64,000 nucleotides of DNA from Streptomyces sp. MA5143a (GTDB lineage: Bacteria > Actinomycetota > Actinomycetes > Streptomycetales > Streptomycetaceae): NCBI RefSeq assembly GCF_900290235.1, contig NZ_OLMK01000001.1, positions 142,403 to 206,402 on the forward strand. The letters are read 5' to 3'. Both the position numbers and the translations under genes were made by a program. The number at the start of each line of letters is the position of its first letter. Position 1 is the first letter of the stretch. This document shows positions 34,178 through 42,814 of this stretch, one piece after another. The notes beneath the pieces are model-generated. The model was not told where the DNA came from, ran no database searches, and worked only from the letters and a program-made list of their open reading frames with translations.

Positions 34178-35014
34178 TCAGGTGGCCCGGACGCCGGCGG
34201 CCTTCGCGGCCTCCGAATCCGCAACGACAGTATCTCCGGCCGCGTCGACGGTGAGTGCGCCGGTCATGATGGCGACGACCTCGGCCATGGAGTAGTCGGA
34301 GGGCTTGATCACGGCGGCCCGCCGGCCCAGCCGGTGGACGTGGATTCGGTCCGCGATCTCGAAGACATGGGGCATGTTGTGGCTGATGAGGACCACGGGC
34401 ATGCCCTTGTCGCGGACCCGGCGGATCAGATCGAGGACCTGGCCCGACTCCTTGACGCCGAGGGCGGCGGTCGGTTCGTCCATGACGACCACCGAGCGGG
34501 CCCAGGCCACGGCGCGGGCGACCGCGACCGCCTGGCGCTGTCCGCCGGAGAGGGTCTCCACCGACTGCGTGAGCGAGCGCAGACCGATCTTGAGGTCGGC
34601 CATGTGCTCGGCGGCCTCCTGCCGCATGCGCTTCTTGTCGAGCATGCGGAAGGCGGTGCCGAGGACACCGGGGCGACGCAGTTCACGACCGAGGAACATG
34701 TTCGAGGCGATGTCCATCGACGCGGCGACCGCGAGGTCCTGATAGACCGTCTCGATGCCGTGGGCGCGTGCGCTCTGCGGGCCGGAGAAGGTGATGGGCT
34801 CGCCGTTCAGCCGTATCTCGCCCGCGTCCGGGACGACGGCGCCGGTCAGCGCCTTGATGAGGCTGGTCTTGCCGGCTCCGTTGTCGCCGATGACGGCGAG
34901 GACCTCACCGGGCAGCAGATCGAAGTCGGCGCCGTCGATGGCGGTGACGTGTCCGTACCGCTTGACGAGGCCGCGGGCCTGGAGCACGGGCGTGGGGGCG
35001 GGGGTCGCGGTCAT
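34178..35014 (-). CDS. sugar ABC transporter ATPase (single-domain, FrcA-like)
   Basis: This 278-residue ABC ATPase has Walker A GDNGAGKTSLIKAL (near residue 42), the signature ETLSGGQRQAVAVARAVAWA, Walker B SVVVMDEPTAALG and an H-loop ISHNMPHVFEIADRI. It has one nucleotide-binding domain, whereas RbsA/MglA types carry two, so it resembles the FrcA/fructose importers and must work as a homodimer. ATG 35014 (after GAAGG) overlaps the permease stop by 4 bp. A tail of about 25 residues beyond the core has no known role. It energises import of the sugar bound by the neighbouring lipoprotein. Confidence 0.88.
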   Translation of the reverse strand: MTATPAPTPVLQARGLVKRYGHVTAIDGADFDLLPGEVLAVIGDNGAGKTSLIKALTGAVVPDAGEIRLNGEPITFSGPQSARAHGIETVYQDLAVAASMDIASNMFLGRELRRPGVLGTAFRMLDKKRMRQEAAEHMADLKIGLRSLTQSVETLSGGQRQAVAVARAVAWARSVVVMDEPTAALGVKESGQVLDLIRRVRDKGMPVVLISHNMPHVFEIADRIHVHRLGRRAAVIKPSDYSMAEVVAIMTGALTVDAAGDTVVADSEAAKAAGVRAT

Positions 35015-36006
35015 CGTGCCTTCTTCCGGGAGATCTGGTCGACGGTCACCGCGAGGATCACCAGGACACCCGTGATCAGGGTCTGGTAGATCGAGGCGAC
35101 CCCCATCAGCTGGAGCCCGTTGCGGAACACACCGACGATGAGGACGCCGATGAAGGTGCCGAGGACCGAACCGCGGCCGCCGAAGAGGCTGGTGCCGCCG
35201 AGGACCACGGCGGTGATGCTGTCGAGGTTGTCGGTCTGCCCGGCCTGCGGGTCGCCGACACCGGTGCGGGAGATGAGCAGCAGGGCGGCGACCCCGTACA
35301 GCAGACCGGCCACCGTGTAGACGCCGACGGTGAGGCGGGAGGTGCGGATGCCGTTCAGCCGCGCGGCCTCGGCGCTGTTGCCCAGGGCGTAGACGTGGCG
35401 GCCCCAGCCGGTGCTGCTCAGCGCGTAGGCGAACAGCAGGAACAGGGCGATGGTCACCAGGGAGCCGTAGGTGATGTCCGTGTGGCCGAGGGGGAAGGTC
35501 TCGCCGAGGGCGGTCAGCGGGCCGGGCAGATTGCTGACCGTCTGCTCCTCGGAGTAGATGTGCGTCAGCGCGAACGCCACATTGAGCATGCCGAGGGTGA
35601 CGATGAACGGCGGCAGCGGGATCTTCTGCACCAACAGGCCGTTGAGCAGCCCGAAACCGCCGCAGACGACCAGGCCCAGCGCGATCGCGACCAGCGGCGG
35701 GACGGAGCCCTCGGCCGCCATCTTGGCGATCACGATGCTGCCGAACGCCATCACCGCACCGCACGACAGGTCGATCCCGGCCGTGAGGATGATCAGGGTC
35801 TGCCCGATGGCGAGGGTGCCCACGACCATGACCTGCTGCACGATCAGCGAGAAGTTGCCGCCGGTGAGGAACTGGTCGGTCGAGAACGAGAAGAAGGCGC
35901 AGGCCAGGAGAAGGGCGGCCAGGGGGCCGGTGGTCGGTGCCGTGAGCAGTCTGCGGACCGTGGTCGGCGCTTTGAGCTCCGAGTACGGCGATGTCGTCGC
36001 TGTCAT
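35011..36006 (-). CDS. sugar ABC transporter permease (RbsC/FrcC-like)
   Basis: This 331-residue membrane protein has about ten spans. The family's signatures are LIILTAGIDLSCGAVMAFGS and, in the C-terminal half, TGWGRHVYALGNSAEAARLN and AVVLGGTSLFGGRGSVLGTF, which includes the EAA-like loop that contacts the ATPase. It forms the membrane channel of a CUT2 importer. The ATPase start overlaps its stop. Upstream, three small repeated dyads cover the leader, and its ribosome binding site (AAGGAC) is embedded in the last of them, so translation may be damped relative to the binding protein. Confidence 0.88.
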   Translation of the reverse strand: MTATTSPYSELKAPTTVRRLLTAPTTGPLAALLLACAFFSFSTDQFLTGGNFSLIVQQVMVVGTLAIGQTLIILTAGIDLSCGAVMAFGSIVIAKMAAEGSVPPLVAIALGLVVCGGFGLLNGLLVQKIPLPPFIVTLGMLNVAFALTHIYSEEQTVSNLPGPLTALGETFPLGHTDITYGSLVTIALFLLFAYALSSTGWGRHVYALGNSAEAARLNGIRTSRLTVGVYTVAGLLYGVAALLLISRTGVGDPQAGQTDNLDSITAVVLGGTSLFGGRGSVLGTFIGVLIVGVFRNGLQLMGVASIYQTLITGVLVILAVTVDQISRKKAR

Positions 36007-36011
36007 GCGAA

Positions 36012-36068
36012 GTCCTTGTCGGAAGACAGAAGTCCTGGTCGGAGGACGTGGCGTCCTGGTCGGAGGAC
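36012..36068 (-). promoter_or_regulatory. three tandem mini-hairpins, the last containing the permease RBS
   Basis: Read on the minus strand, GTCCTCCGACCAGGAC (twice) and the variant GTCTTCCGACAAGGAC lie 20-21 bp apart, ending 5 bases before the permease ATG. Each can fold as a short stem, GTCCT/AGGAC. The last holds AAGGAC, the apparent ribosome binding site. Confidence 0.55.
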
Positions 36069-36172
36069 GAGGGGGGAAGCCCCCGCCACCGGGGCGGGGC
36101 GGCCGTCCCCGGTCAGGGAGAGGGCGGCCGCCCCGCTGAGGGCGGTGGCGGGGTCGTACGGTCCCGGGAGGC

Positions 36173-37192
36173 TCAGCCCCAGCAGTTCTCCAGGCCGTAG
36201 GCGGTGTCCTTCGACGCGACCCCGTCCTGTGCCTTGTCGGTGATCAGCGTGACGCCGGTGTCCGTGTAACCGGACGCCTTCTTGCCGTCCTTGGCGTACG
36301 TCACGACGGCCTTCACACCCTCGGCGGCCATCTTCAGCGGGTACTGCTGCGACGTCGCGGCGATCTTGCCGTCCTTGACGGCCTGGGTGCCGGTGCAGCC
36401 GCCGTCGACGGAGACGATCAGCACGTCCTTCTCGCGGCCCTTGGCCTTCAGCGCGGTGTAGGCGCCGAGGGCCGCCGGCTCGTTGATGGTGTAGACGACG
36501 TTGATGTCGGGGGCCTTCTGCAGGCAGTTCTCCATCGCGGTCTGGCCCTTGGCCTGGTCGCCGCCGGTGTCCTGGGCACAGACGACGTCCTTGTCCGAGG
36601 CGCCGAAGCCCTTCAGGAAACCGTCGTGCCGCTGGACGCCGACCGAGACGCCCGGCGCCAGGTCGAGGGTGGCTATCTTCGCCTTCTTGCCCTTCATCGC
36701 GGCCTTGGCGTACTCGCCGATCAGCTCGCCGGCCTTGAGGTTGTCGGTGGCGAAGAGGGCGTCGACGGCCTTCTCCGGGTCGGTCGGGGTGTCCAGCGCG
36801 ATGACCAGGACGCCCTTGGCGCGGGCCTTCTCGATCGCGGGGACGATCGCCTTGGAGTCGCTCGGGGTGATCAGGATGCCCTTCACGCCGGCGGCGACCA
36901 TGTTCTCCAGAGCGGTCACCTGGCCGGCGTTGTCCCCGTCGAACTTGCCTGCCGCGGTGGACAGTTCGGCGCCGTTCTCCTTGGCGGCCTTCTCCGCGCC
37001 CTCCTTCATCTTGACGAAGAACGGGTTGGTGTCGGTCTTGGTGATCAGGCCGACCTTGACGGTTCCGGAGCCGGAACCCGAGGAGGAGTCCGAACCGGAG
37101 CCGGAGCCGCAGGCCGTCAGCGTGAGGGCCGCGACGCCCGTGACCGCGGCCGCTCGGAGGAGGGAGGAGGACAGGCGAGTGGTGCGAGACAT
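36173..37192 (-). CDS. sugar ABC transporter substrate-binding lipoprotein
   Basis: This 339-residue CUT2 periplasmic-binding-type protein is anchored by a lipobox (LTLTACGS, Cys near residue 28) after a signal peptide. A Gly/Ser linker follows. The PBP fold begins VKVGLITKTDTNPFFVKMKE and includes ILITPSDSKAIVPAIEKARA and NVVYTINEPAALGAYTALKA. It captures a monosaccharide outside the membrane and passes it to the permease; ribose or fructose type is likely. ATG 37192 follows AGGAG. It is the first gene of the importer operon and has two LacI-type operators upstream. Confidence 0.88.
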   Translation of the reverse strand: MSRTTRLSSSLLRAAAVTGVAALTLTACGSGSGSDSSSGSGSGTVKVGLITKTDTNPFFVKMKEGAEKAAKENGAELSTAAGKFDGDNAGQVTALENMVAAGVKGILITPSDSKAIVPAIEKARAKGVLVIALDTPTDPEKAVDALFATDNLKAGELIGEYAKAAMKGKKAKIATLDLAPGVSVGVQRHDGFLKGFGASDKDVVCAQDTGGDQAKGQTAMENCLQKAPDINVVYTINEPAALGAYTALKAKGREKDVLIVSVDGGCTGTQAVKDGKIAATSQQYPLKMAAEGVKAVVTYAKDGKKASGYTDTGVTLITDKAQDGVASKDTAYGLENCWG

Positions 37193-37254
37193 GATCGACT
37201 CCTGTGGGATAGCGAGCGGCACGGGGCTGGGTGATCGGAACATGCCGCCCCGGG

Positions 37255-37284
37255 TGTCATCGTTGACTTATGTCATCGTTGACA
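37255..37284. promoter_or_regulatory. two adjacent LacI operators
   Basis: TGTCATCGTTGACT (37255-37268) and TGTCATCGTTGACA (37271-37284) stand 16 bp apart, centre to centre, in the divergent region between the binding-protein and kinase genes. They are near matches to the perfect site at 38496-38511. One and a half turns of spacing would put two repressor dimers on opposite faces. Confidence 0.7.
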
Positions 37285-37452
37285 CTGCATGGCGAGGATG
37301 ATGGACTCCGGATCCGGGCAACGTCAATGCCTTCCACCCGTCACAAATCGGCAACGTACGAAGCCGTCGTCTCCGTACGCCGGTGAGCCCCCTGTCGCCG
37401 CGTCGGCCCTTTCGCCCGGTCCTTCCGAGCCTTCTTCGAGAGAGAGCAGCCC

Positions 37453-38415
37453 ATGAGCCCGAGTCGGATCACTGTGCTGGGAGAGTGCGTCGCGGACGCC
37501 TTCACCGAGCCGGCCCACGCTCCCGATGAACTCGCTCTGCGGGTGCTGCCCGGCGGCGGACCCGCGAACACGGCCGTGGCCCTGGGCCGGCTCGGGACCC
37601 CGGCCCGCTTCCTCGCCCGACTGTCGGGGGACGTGTTCGGCCGGCTGTTCCGGGGGCACCTGGAGGCGTCCGGCGTCGACCTCTCGTACGCCGTCGCCGC
37701 CGCCGAGCCCAGCACGCTGGCCGTGGCGGAACTGGACGCCACCGGGCAGGCCGCGTTCTCCTTCCACGCCCAGAACACCGCCGACTGGCAGTGGACCCCG
37801 GAGGAACTGGCCCGGGTGGACCTGTCGGGGACGGCCTGTGTGCACACCGGCTCGCTGGCGCTGGTCCGCGAGCCCGGCGGGGCGGTGGTGGAACGGTTCC
37901 TGGAGACGGCGGCCGACCATGCCACCGTCAGCATCGACCCCAACGTCCGGCCGCTGCTGGTGGATCCCGAGGTCTACCGCGCCCGGCTGGCGCGCTGGTG
38001 CGGTCTCACCGACATCCTGCGACTGAGCTCGGACGACCTGGACCTGCTGCTGCCGGGCACCTCGCCCGAGCGGGCCTGCGACACCTGGCACGCCGCGGGG
38101 GTACGGCTCGTCGTGATCACCCTCGGCGCCGACGGAGCCCTGGCCTCGCTCGACGGCGAACGGGTACGGGTGCCCGCGGTGGCCACCCGCGTCGTCGACA
38201 CGGTCGGCGCGGGCGACTCCTTCACGGCCGGCCTCCTGCACCACCTCGGCACCCTTGGTCTGCTCGGTGGCCGACTGGACGGGGTCGGTCTCGACGAGGT
38301 CGCCGAGGCGTGCCGGTTCGGCGCCCGGGTGGCGGCCCTGACCTGCTCGGTCGCGGGCCCCAACCCGCCGTGGCGGGAGCAGTTGACGGAGCTCGCGCCC
38401 GCCGTGGGCACCTGA
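37453..38415 (+). CDS. PfkB-family carbohydrate kinase
   Basis: This 320-residue ribokinase/fructokinase-family enzyme has the N-terminal substrate loop LPGGGPANTAVALGRLG (PfkB signature 1) and the C-terminal DTVGAGDSFTAGLL (signature 2), which holds the catalytic Asp and anion hole. It phosphorylates the imported sugar with ATP, trapping it for glycolysis or the pentose pathway. It is divergent from the ABC importer across the LacI operators, so both are released together. Fructose is the closest guess from the fructokinase-like N-terminus (ITVLGECVADAF). No strong ribosome site precedes the ATG. Confidence 0.88.
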   Translation: MSPSRITVLGECVADAFTEPAHAPDELALRVLPGGGPANTAVALGRLGTPARFLARLSGDVFGRLFRGHLEASGVDLSYAVAAAEPSTLAVAELDATGQAAFSFHAQNTADWQWTPEELARVDLSGTACVHTGSLALVREPGGAVVERFLETAADHATVSIDPNVRPLLVDPEVYRARLARWCGLTDILRLSSDDLDLLLPGTSPERACDTWHAAGVRLVVITLGADGALASLDGERVRVPAVATRVVDTVGAGDSFTAGLLHHLGTLGLLGGRLDGVGLDEVAEACRFGARVAALTCSVAGPNPPWREQLTELAPAVGT

Positions 38416-38495
38416 GCCGCGGGGCGGGCCGTACGGGCGATTCCCCGCGGGCCGTTGACGTGCCCACCGGATCTCGCCCATCATCGGGCCACTCG

Positions 38496-38511
38496 ATGTC
38501 ATCGATGACAT
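38496..38511. promoter_or_regulatory. perfect LacI operator upstream of small monooxygenase
   Basis: ATGTCATCGATGACAT is a perfect 16-bp palindrome with a central CG, about 195 bp before the GTG of the monooxygenase gene. It is the consensus form of the pair at 37255-37284. Confidence 0.7.
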
Positions 38512-38704
38512 TGGCCGACGGGCACGGCCGTCCGGGATGAACGCCCTGGCCGGGGCGGTGACGGCGGCCCCGGCCCGGGTTCGGCGACGACAGGCTCGTT
38601 CCGTGGACGAAACGCCACAAGCGGGCTTTTCGGGACGCCGGTTCGGGCCGTGGACACGGGCCCCGACGCGACACTCACCCCTGGAACGACAAGGACACGC
38701 CATC

Positions 38705-38998
38705 GTGAAGAAGACGCTGCTCGCCGAGTTCACCGCCCGTGAGGGGGCGCGGGACGAAGTGGCCCGCATGATCGGGGAGTACGCCCTGAAGGTGCGCGAG
38801 GAGGAAGGCAACCTCGCCTTCGAGGTCTACACCAAGGCGGCCGCACCGCGCGCCTTCTGGATCTTCGAGGTGTACCGGGACGAGGACGCCTTCCAGGCCC
38901 ATCTGAACGCCCCCTACGGCGGCCCGTTCAACGCCGCGCTCGCGCCGCTGATCGAGGAGGACGCCTCCGTGCTCACGTTCCTCGACCCGCTGGCGTGA
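38705..38998 (+). CDS. antibiotic biosynthesis monooxygenase (ABM/YgiN-like) domain protein
   Basis: This 97-residue dimeric alpha+beta-barrel protein has the ABM pattern (KTLLAEFTAREGARDEVARM near the start, then NLAFEVYTKAAAPRAFWIFE and VYRDEDAFQAHLNAPY). Such proteins are cofactor-free quinol oxygenases, heme oxygenases or binding proteins. It starts with GTG 38705, with AAGGACAC upstream. A consensus LacI operator in its leader links it to the sugar importer regulon, which is unexpected for this family. It may have an epimerase-like or detoxifying role; the function is unknown. Confidence 0.75.
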   Translation: MKKTLLAEFTAREGARDEVARMIGEYALKVREEEGNLAFEVYTKAAAPRAFWIFEVYRDEDAFQAHLNAPYGGPFNAALAPLIEEDASVLTFLDPLA

Positions 38999-39083
38999 CC
39001 GGGCCGGGTGCGGTGGGCCGCGGGGTGCCACGGGCGGGTCGGGTCGACCCGCCCGGGACCGGGTGCGCCGCCGGTCGTCCGGG

Positions 39084-40433
39084 TCAGCGCTGGGTGTAGA
39101 TGAAGCCGATCTTGTCGGCCTCGTCGCCCGCGCGGCCGTGGAAGCCGGCGATCTGCCAGCCCGACGGTGCCGTGCGCGTCACACACGTCGAGGTGGTGGT
39201 GCCCCCGGCCAGGGTGCGGCCCTGGTTGGTGGTGAACCTGGCGGAGAAGATCCGGGTGCGGCCGTCCTTCTGGCCCTGGCACAGGGTGGCCGAGGTGAGG
39301 TACTCGCCGCTGCCCAGCGCGAGGGAGGACGCGGTGCCCCCGGTGCCGCCGTGGGTGAGCGTGGTGCCGTTCGCGAGGGTGAGGCTCAGCTGGTCCACGC
39401 GGGAACCGGCGCGCAGGGCGACGGTGGTGGCGCGGGCCCCGGCCGGCACGCTGCCGATGTCGTTGAAGTAGTCGCCGTGCGGGCCGCCGAACTGGTCGCT
39501 GAGCTGGAAGGCGGCGTTGCGCGACCAGGAGAAGTCCACCGTGAGCGGGTCGTGGTCGGAGAGCATCAGACCGCCGTCGGTGAGGAACTTGGCGTGCTCG
39601 TTGTTGTAGCGCGTCGCGTTCAGCGAGACGAGCTTGCTGCCCCGGTAGAGGATCTTGTCGACGACCTCGCAGGTGTTGGGCACGGTCGTCCCCGTCTGGT
39701 CGCAGACCAGGGCGTCACTGCCCTTCGCGGGGGCCACGCCACCGCGGATCAGCTTGACCCACGGGTCGGTGAGGCCGTTGGCGGCGGCGAACTCGGCGAT
39801 GGTGTCGCCGGAACGGGTGTACCGGGTGTTGGTGTCGCCCATGACCACGACGGCGTTGCCCGCGGAGTGCGAGGCGATGAAGTCGGTGAGCTGGCTGAGG
39901 TTGGCCCTGCGGGCGGCGAGGTCGTCGTCGTTGGTGCCCGCGTTGGTGTGCAGGTTGTAGAAGTCGACGTAGACGCCCTCGGCGAGGCGCTCGCGCATGA
40001 AGGTGAAGCCCTTGGGGGTCAGGCAGTCGCCCGAGCCCAGGGTGCAGTTGTTCCAGCGCACCCGCTCGAAGTCGTCCTCGTCGTAGGGGAGTTTCGAGAG
40101 CGAGTTGAGTCCGCTGCCGACGCCGGCGCCGCCGCTGGTGGGGGTGCGGTACGGGTGCGCGGTGTCGGCGGCGTAGAGGAGGGCGTGGTAGTTGAAGTCC
40201 TCCTGGGCGTGGACGACGTCGTACGACGCGATCCGCTGACCGATCGTCGTGGTGCTGGACTCGCGGGGCGTCGGTGCGCTGGATATCGCCTCGGGCAGGC
40301 CCGCGACGTTGTAGCTGAGGACGTTGAAGGTGCCGGAGTCGGCGGCCGCGGCGGCCTGGGCGGAGGGGGCGGCCACGGTGAACCCGCCGAGGACGGCGGC
40401 CGCCGTCGTCAGACAGGCGAGGAGTCTGTGCAT
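39084..40433 (-). CDS. secreted endonuclease/exonuclease/phosphatase-family protein with jacalin-like C-terminus
   Basis: This 449-residue exported protein has a signal peptide (MHRLLACLTTAAAVLGGFTV, cleaved after AQAAAA). It is followed by an EEP-fold phosphodiesterase domain (residues 35-310). Its motifs are LSYNVAGLPE (the N-terminal Asn), HAQEDFNYHA (Glu), NLHTNAG, VMGDTNTRY (Asp-Asn pair) and LSDHDPLTVDF (His). These are all key EEP motifs, closest to neutral sphingomyelinases. The last 140 residues form a beta-prism-like domain (FGGPHGDYFNDIGS and IGFIYT) similar to jacalin lectins, probably for carbohydrate binding. ATG 40433 has AGGAGAG upstream. The substrate could be sphingomyelin or extracellular nucleic acid. 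Confidence 0.82.
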   Translation of the reverse strand: MHRLLACLTTAAAVLGGFTVAAPSAQAAAAADSGTFNVLSYNVAGLPEAISSAPTPRESSTTTIGQRIASYDVVHAQEDFNYHALLYAADTAHPYRTPTSGGAGVGSGLNSLSKLPYDEDDFERVRWNNCTLGSGDCLTPKGFTFMRERLAEGVYVDFYNLHTNAGTNDDDLAARRANLSQLTDFIASHSAGNAVVVMGDTNTRYTRSGDTIAEFAAANGLTDPWVKLIRGGVAPAKGSDALVCDQTGTTVPNTCEVVDKILYRGSKLVSLNATRYNNEHAKFLTDGGLMLSDHDPLTVDFSWSRNAAFQLSDQFGGPHGDYFNDIGSVPAGARATTVALRAGSRVDQLSLTLANGTTLTHGGTGGTASSLALGSGEYLTSATLCQGQKDGRTRIFSARFTTNQGRTLAGGTTTSTCVTRTAPSGWQIAGFHGRAGDEADKIGFIYTQR

Positions 40434-40459
40434 GGGGAGTCTCTCCTGGGGAGTGAACT

Positions 40460-40497
40460 GGGGCTGGGGGCGGGGGCTGGGGCTGTGGGGGCTGGGG
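40460..40497 (+). repeat. G-rich tract with six G4-G5 runs
   Basis: Six runs of four or five G with one to four bases between them lie just upstream of the secreted phosphodiesterase ATG on the template strand. They are suited to a G-quadruplex at the promoter or leader. No alternative coding use is seen. Confidence 0.6.
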
Positions 40498-40676
40498 AAA
40501 GCGGTTGCCGGACGATCGTGGCTGAAGTTACCCCCGGTTACCCGTGTCGTGTCGAGAGTTCGGGCGGCATTCGCGGAGAGTTGCCGAGGTGTACGCCTGT
40601 GTTCGGCGGCTCGACCAGGGCGTGAGGGGGCGTATGAGGCGTATGAAGGCGTATGAGGGCGTGTGATGCTGACGGC

Positions 40677-41177
40677 ATGACTGAGCAGCGCGAGATCGCG
40701 GTGGTCCGCAGGCCCGGGCACGACCCCGGTGACGAGGGCGGCCTCGCCCGGTTGCTCGCGGACTACCACCTGCGGACCGAGGCGGAGAAGGGCCGGGCCG
40801 TCACCGGCGTGGACGGGCTGCCCGACCGCTACCGGGCGGAGATCACGGATCCGCGGACCGCGTTCGCCGCCGATGTCGTGCTGCTGGCGACGAGTGAACA
40901 GGCCGCGGTCGGCTGCCTCGTGGTGACCGCGCCCGTCGACGGCTGCTCCGAGATCAAGCGGCTCTGGACGGATCCCGCCCATCGCGGCAGGGGCGTCGCG
41001 TCCCGCCTGATCGAGACCGCGGTGGCGCACGCCCCGGAGAGCGGGGTGAGCACCCTGCGGCTGTCGGTGTGGCAGTGGCGCACCGGAGCCATCGCCCTCT
41101 ACGAACGGCTCGGCTTCACGATCGCCGAGTCGTGGGACGCGCGCGATCAGCTGGTGTGCATGCGACGGGGGGTGTGA
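40677..41177 (+). CDS. GNAT family N-acetyltransferase
   Basis: This 166-residue single-domain acetyltransferase has the acetyl-CoA loop IKRLWTDPAHRGRGVASRLI (motif A, around residue 95) and the C-terminal WRTGAIALYERLGFTIAES. ATG 40677 was chosen over the upstream ATG 40653 because it starts a natural domain; just upstream are three short GCGTATGA-type repeats without a clear ribosome site. The neighbours are unrelated, so the substrate (amine, peptide or small toxin) cannot be inferred. Confidence 0.8.
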   Translation: MTEQREIAVVRRPGHDPGDEGGLARLLADYHLRTEAEKGRAVTGVDGLPDRYRAEITDPRTAFAADVVLLATSEQAAVGCLVVTAPVDGCSEIKRLWTDPAHRGRGVASRLIETAVAHAPESGVSTLRLSVWQWRTGAIALYERLGFTIAESWDARDQLVCMRRGV

Positions 41178-41746
41178 GGGGGCGGAGGTGTGAGGGGTAC
41201 CGGGTCGACGTCGGACGCCGGGCGCCCGCTGTTCCGCAACTGGCCCGACGGGCGGGCCGCCATGTGATCGAGCAGGTCGCCCTCTGCGCCACGGGCCGCG
41301 CCCAGCTCACCCTCGGCGAACGCGCCCGAGCCCCGCGGAGCTTCGACGGCGCGTTGCGGGTCATGGCAGCCGGCGCGGCCCACGGGAACGCCGAGCGGGA
41401 GACTCCCTGCTGGCCGGGCGCAGGCGCTGCGGGCCCTGAGCCGCCTCGACCCGGCGCGGTCGGCGTGCGGAGCGCTGCTCCGGCAGGCCGCCCAGCGCAT
41501 CGACGCGTACGGGCTGCTCCAGGCCTCGCCGAGTACGAGTACGGGTACGGGCATGTCCCGCGGGCCCTCGGGGACGACGGGGTGGCCCGGAGTCACTGGC
41601 GCGGCGCGCTGACCGCCCTGGAGGGCACGGACGCGCCGGTGCTCCGCCAACTCCGTTCACCGAAGCGGTAGTTCAGCCACGACGGCCGTTCGGCACGAGG
41701 GTGAGGCGACCGTTGCCGTGCAGGGGCCCCTCGCGTGTGGCGGCCT
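41178..41746. other. gene-poor gap with possible TPR regulator relic
   Basis: There is no intact gene in about 570 bp. On the plus strand a stretch ending at TAG 41671 reads RALGDDGVARSHWRGALTAL then EGTDAPVLRQLR, resembling the TPR tail of AfsR/SARP-type regulators (GDxxxARxHWRxALxxFE). The frame upstream is broken. It is a probable relic; the similarity is by eye. Confidence 0.3.
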
Positions 41747-42220
41747 TCAGCGTGCGTCGGTCGCCGAAGGGGCAGTGGACGGGGTCGGCGCCGCCGAGGG
41801 CTCCTCGGTCGGGGAGGACGCGCCCGGCTGCGCGGACGGGCCGGTGGAGGAGTCCTCCGCGGGATCGGGAACGGGGGTGGCGGACGAGGGCGATCCGGAG
41901 TCGGGCCGCGTCGGTGAGGGCGACCCCGCGCGGGGGTGCGTGGGAGCGGGACTGCTCAGCGGTGGCGGGGCGAGCGGCGGCGACGGGGGCGTACGCGTCC
42001 CGGACGTGGCGAACAGCGTCGGGACGGTGATGAGGGCGGCCACCGCGCAGGTGACGGCGGTTCCGGCGGCCGCACGCAGCAGTCGGCGGCGGGCCGCGGC
42101 GCGGCGGATCGCCTCGTAGCGGCCGGACGGCGGCCCGAGGTGCTCGGCGGGTGGGCGCAGGACGACGGCCAGCGGATCGTCGGGCTCGAACTCCGGGCCG
42201 TCGTCAGCGTGTGTGATCAA
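41747..42220 (-). CDS. single-span membrane protein with Pro/Ser/Thr-rich outer tail
   Basis: This 157-residue protein has a cytoplasmic N-terminus of about 45 residues with an RRAAARRRLLR basic patch. One membrane span follows (AAAGTAVTCAVAALITVPTL), then about 80 outer residues rich in Pro, Ser, Thr and Ala, like a wall-spanning stalk. Its start overlaps the end of the sigma factor gene by 17 bp, so it is coupled to it. In that position it is a candidate anti-sigma factor or membrane tether, although no zinc anti-sigma (HxxxCxxC) motif is visible. It may instead be a sensor stalk. Confidence 0.7.
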   Translation of the reverse strand: MITHADDGPEFEPDDPLAVVLRPPAEHLGPPSGRYEAIRRAAARRRLLRAAAGTAVTCAVAALITVPTLFATSGTRTPPSPPLAPPPLSSPAPTHPRAGSPSPTRPDSGSPSSATPVPDPAEDSSTGPSAQPGASSPTEEPSAAPTPSTAPSATDAR

Positions 42221-42731
42221 GGCTTCTCCTCAGATGGGCGCGGAGCAGTTCGCGGGCCGCGTGGAGATCGGCCTTGACGGTTCCCTCCTTGCGTCCGGTC
42301 AGGACGGACACCTCCCGGATCGGCATGTCAGCGTAGTAGTGCAGCAGGATCGGGACACGCAGTCGCTCCGGCAGCGACTGCACCAGCAGCCGCACCGAGG
42401 GGTCGGCCTGCTCGGCGTGATCGCCCTGCGGGCGCACCGCCGCCTCGGCCGTGGCCCGGTGCATCGCCCGGCGTTCCCGTTCGAGCTTGCGCCAGTGGTC
42501 CCGTACGAGGTTCGCCGCGGTGACGTAGAGGAAGCCGTGGGGTTCGGCGACGGAGGTCCAGCGGGCCCAGAGCCGGGTGAACGCCTCCGACGCGATCTCG
42601 TGGGCCGTCTCGTCGTCGTCGACCAGCCTGCGGCACCAGCCGGCGAGGCGGGGGTAGAGGGCGGCGAACAGTTCGGACGCGGCCTTCTCACGGGACCGTT
42701 TCAACGCTCTCCAGGGTCGTGGGCTCGTCAT
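42204..42731 (-). CDS. SigE-type RNA polymerase sigma factor
   Basis: This 175-residue group 4 (ECF) sigma factor has region 2 at residues 20-85 (FAALYPRLAGWCRRLVDDDE, then AHEIASEAFTRLWARW and FLYVTAANLVRDHWRKLERE). Region 4 starts after residue 115 (SLPERLRVPILLHYYADMPI, then REVSVLTGRKEGTVKADLHA, the HTH). ATG 42731 is poorly supported by a ribosome site, but it is the first Met that fits the family. The gene lies 83 bp downstream of the sortase and overlaps the membrane protein, forming one surface-related operon that it may itself switch on. Its target promoter is unknown. Confidence 0.85.
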   Translation of the reverse strand: MTSPRPWRALKRSREKAASELFAALYPRLAGWCRRLVDDDETAHEIASEAFTRLWARWTSVAEPHGFLYVTAANLVRDHWRKLERERRAMHRATAEAAVRPQGDHAEQADPSVRLLVQSLPERLRVPILLHYYADMPIREVSVLTGRKEGTVKADLHAARELLRAHLRRSLDHTR

Positions 42732-42814
42732 GCCGTGCGGGCCGTCGTACGGGAAGGGATGAGGCCCGCCACGGGGGTGCCCGTACGGGCGGGCGGCGGG
42801 GGAGGGGCGACCGG

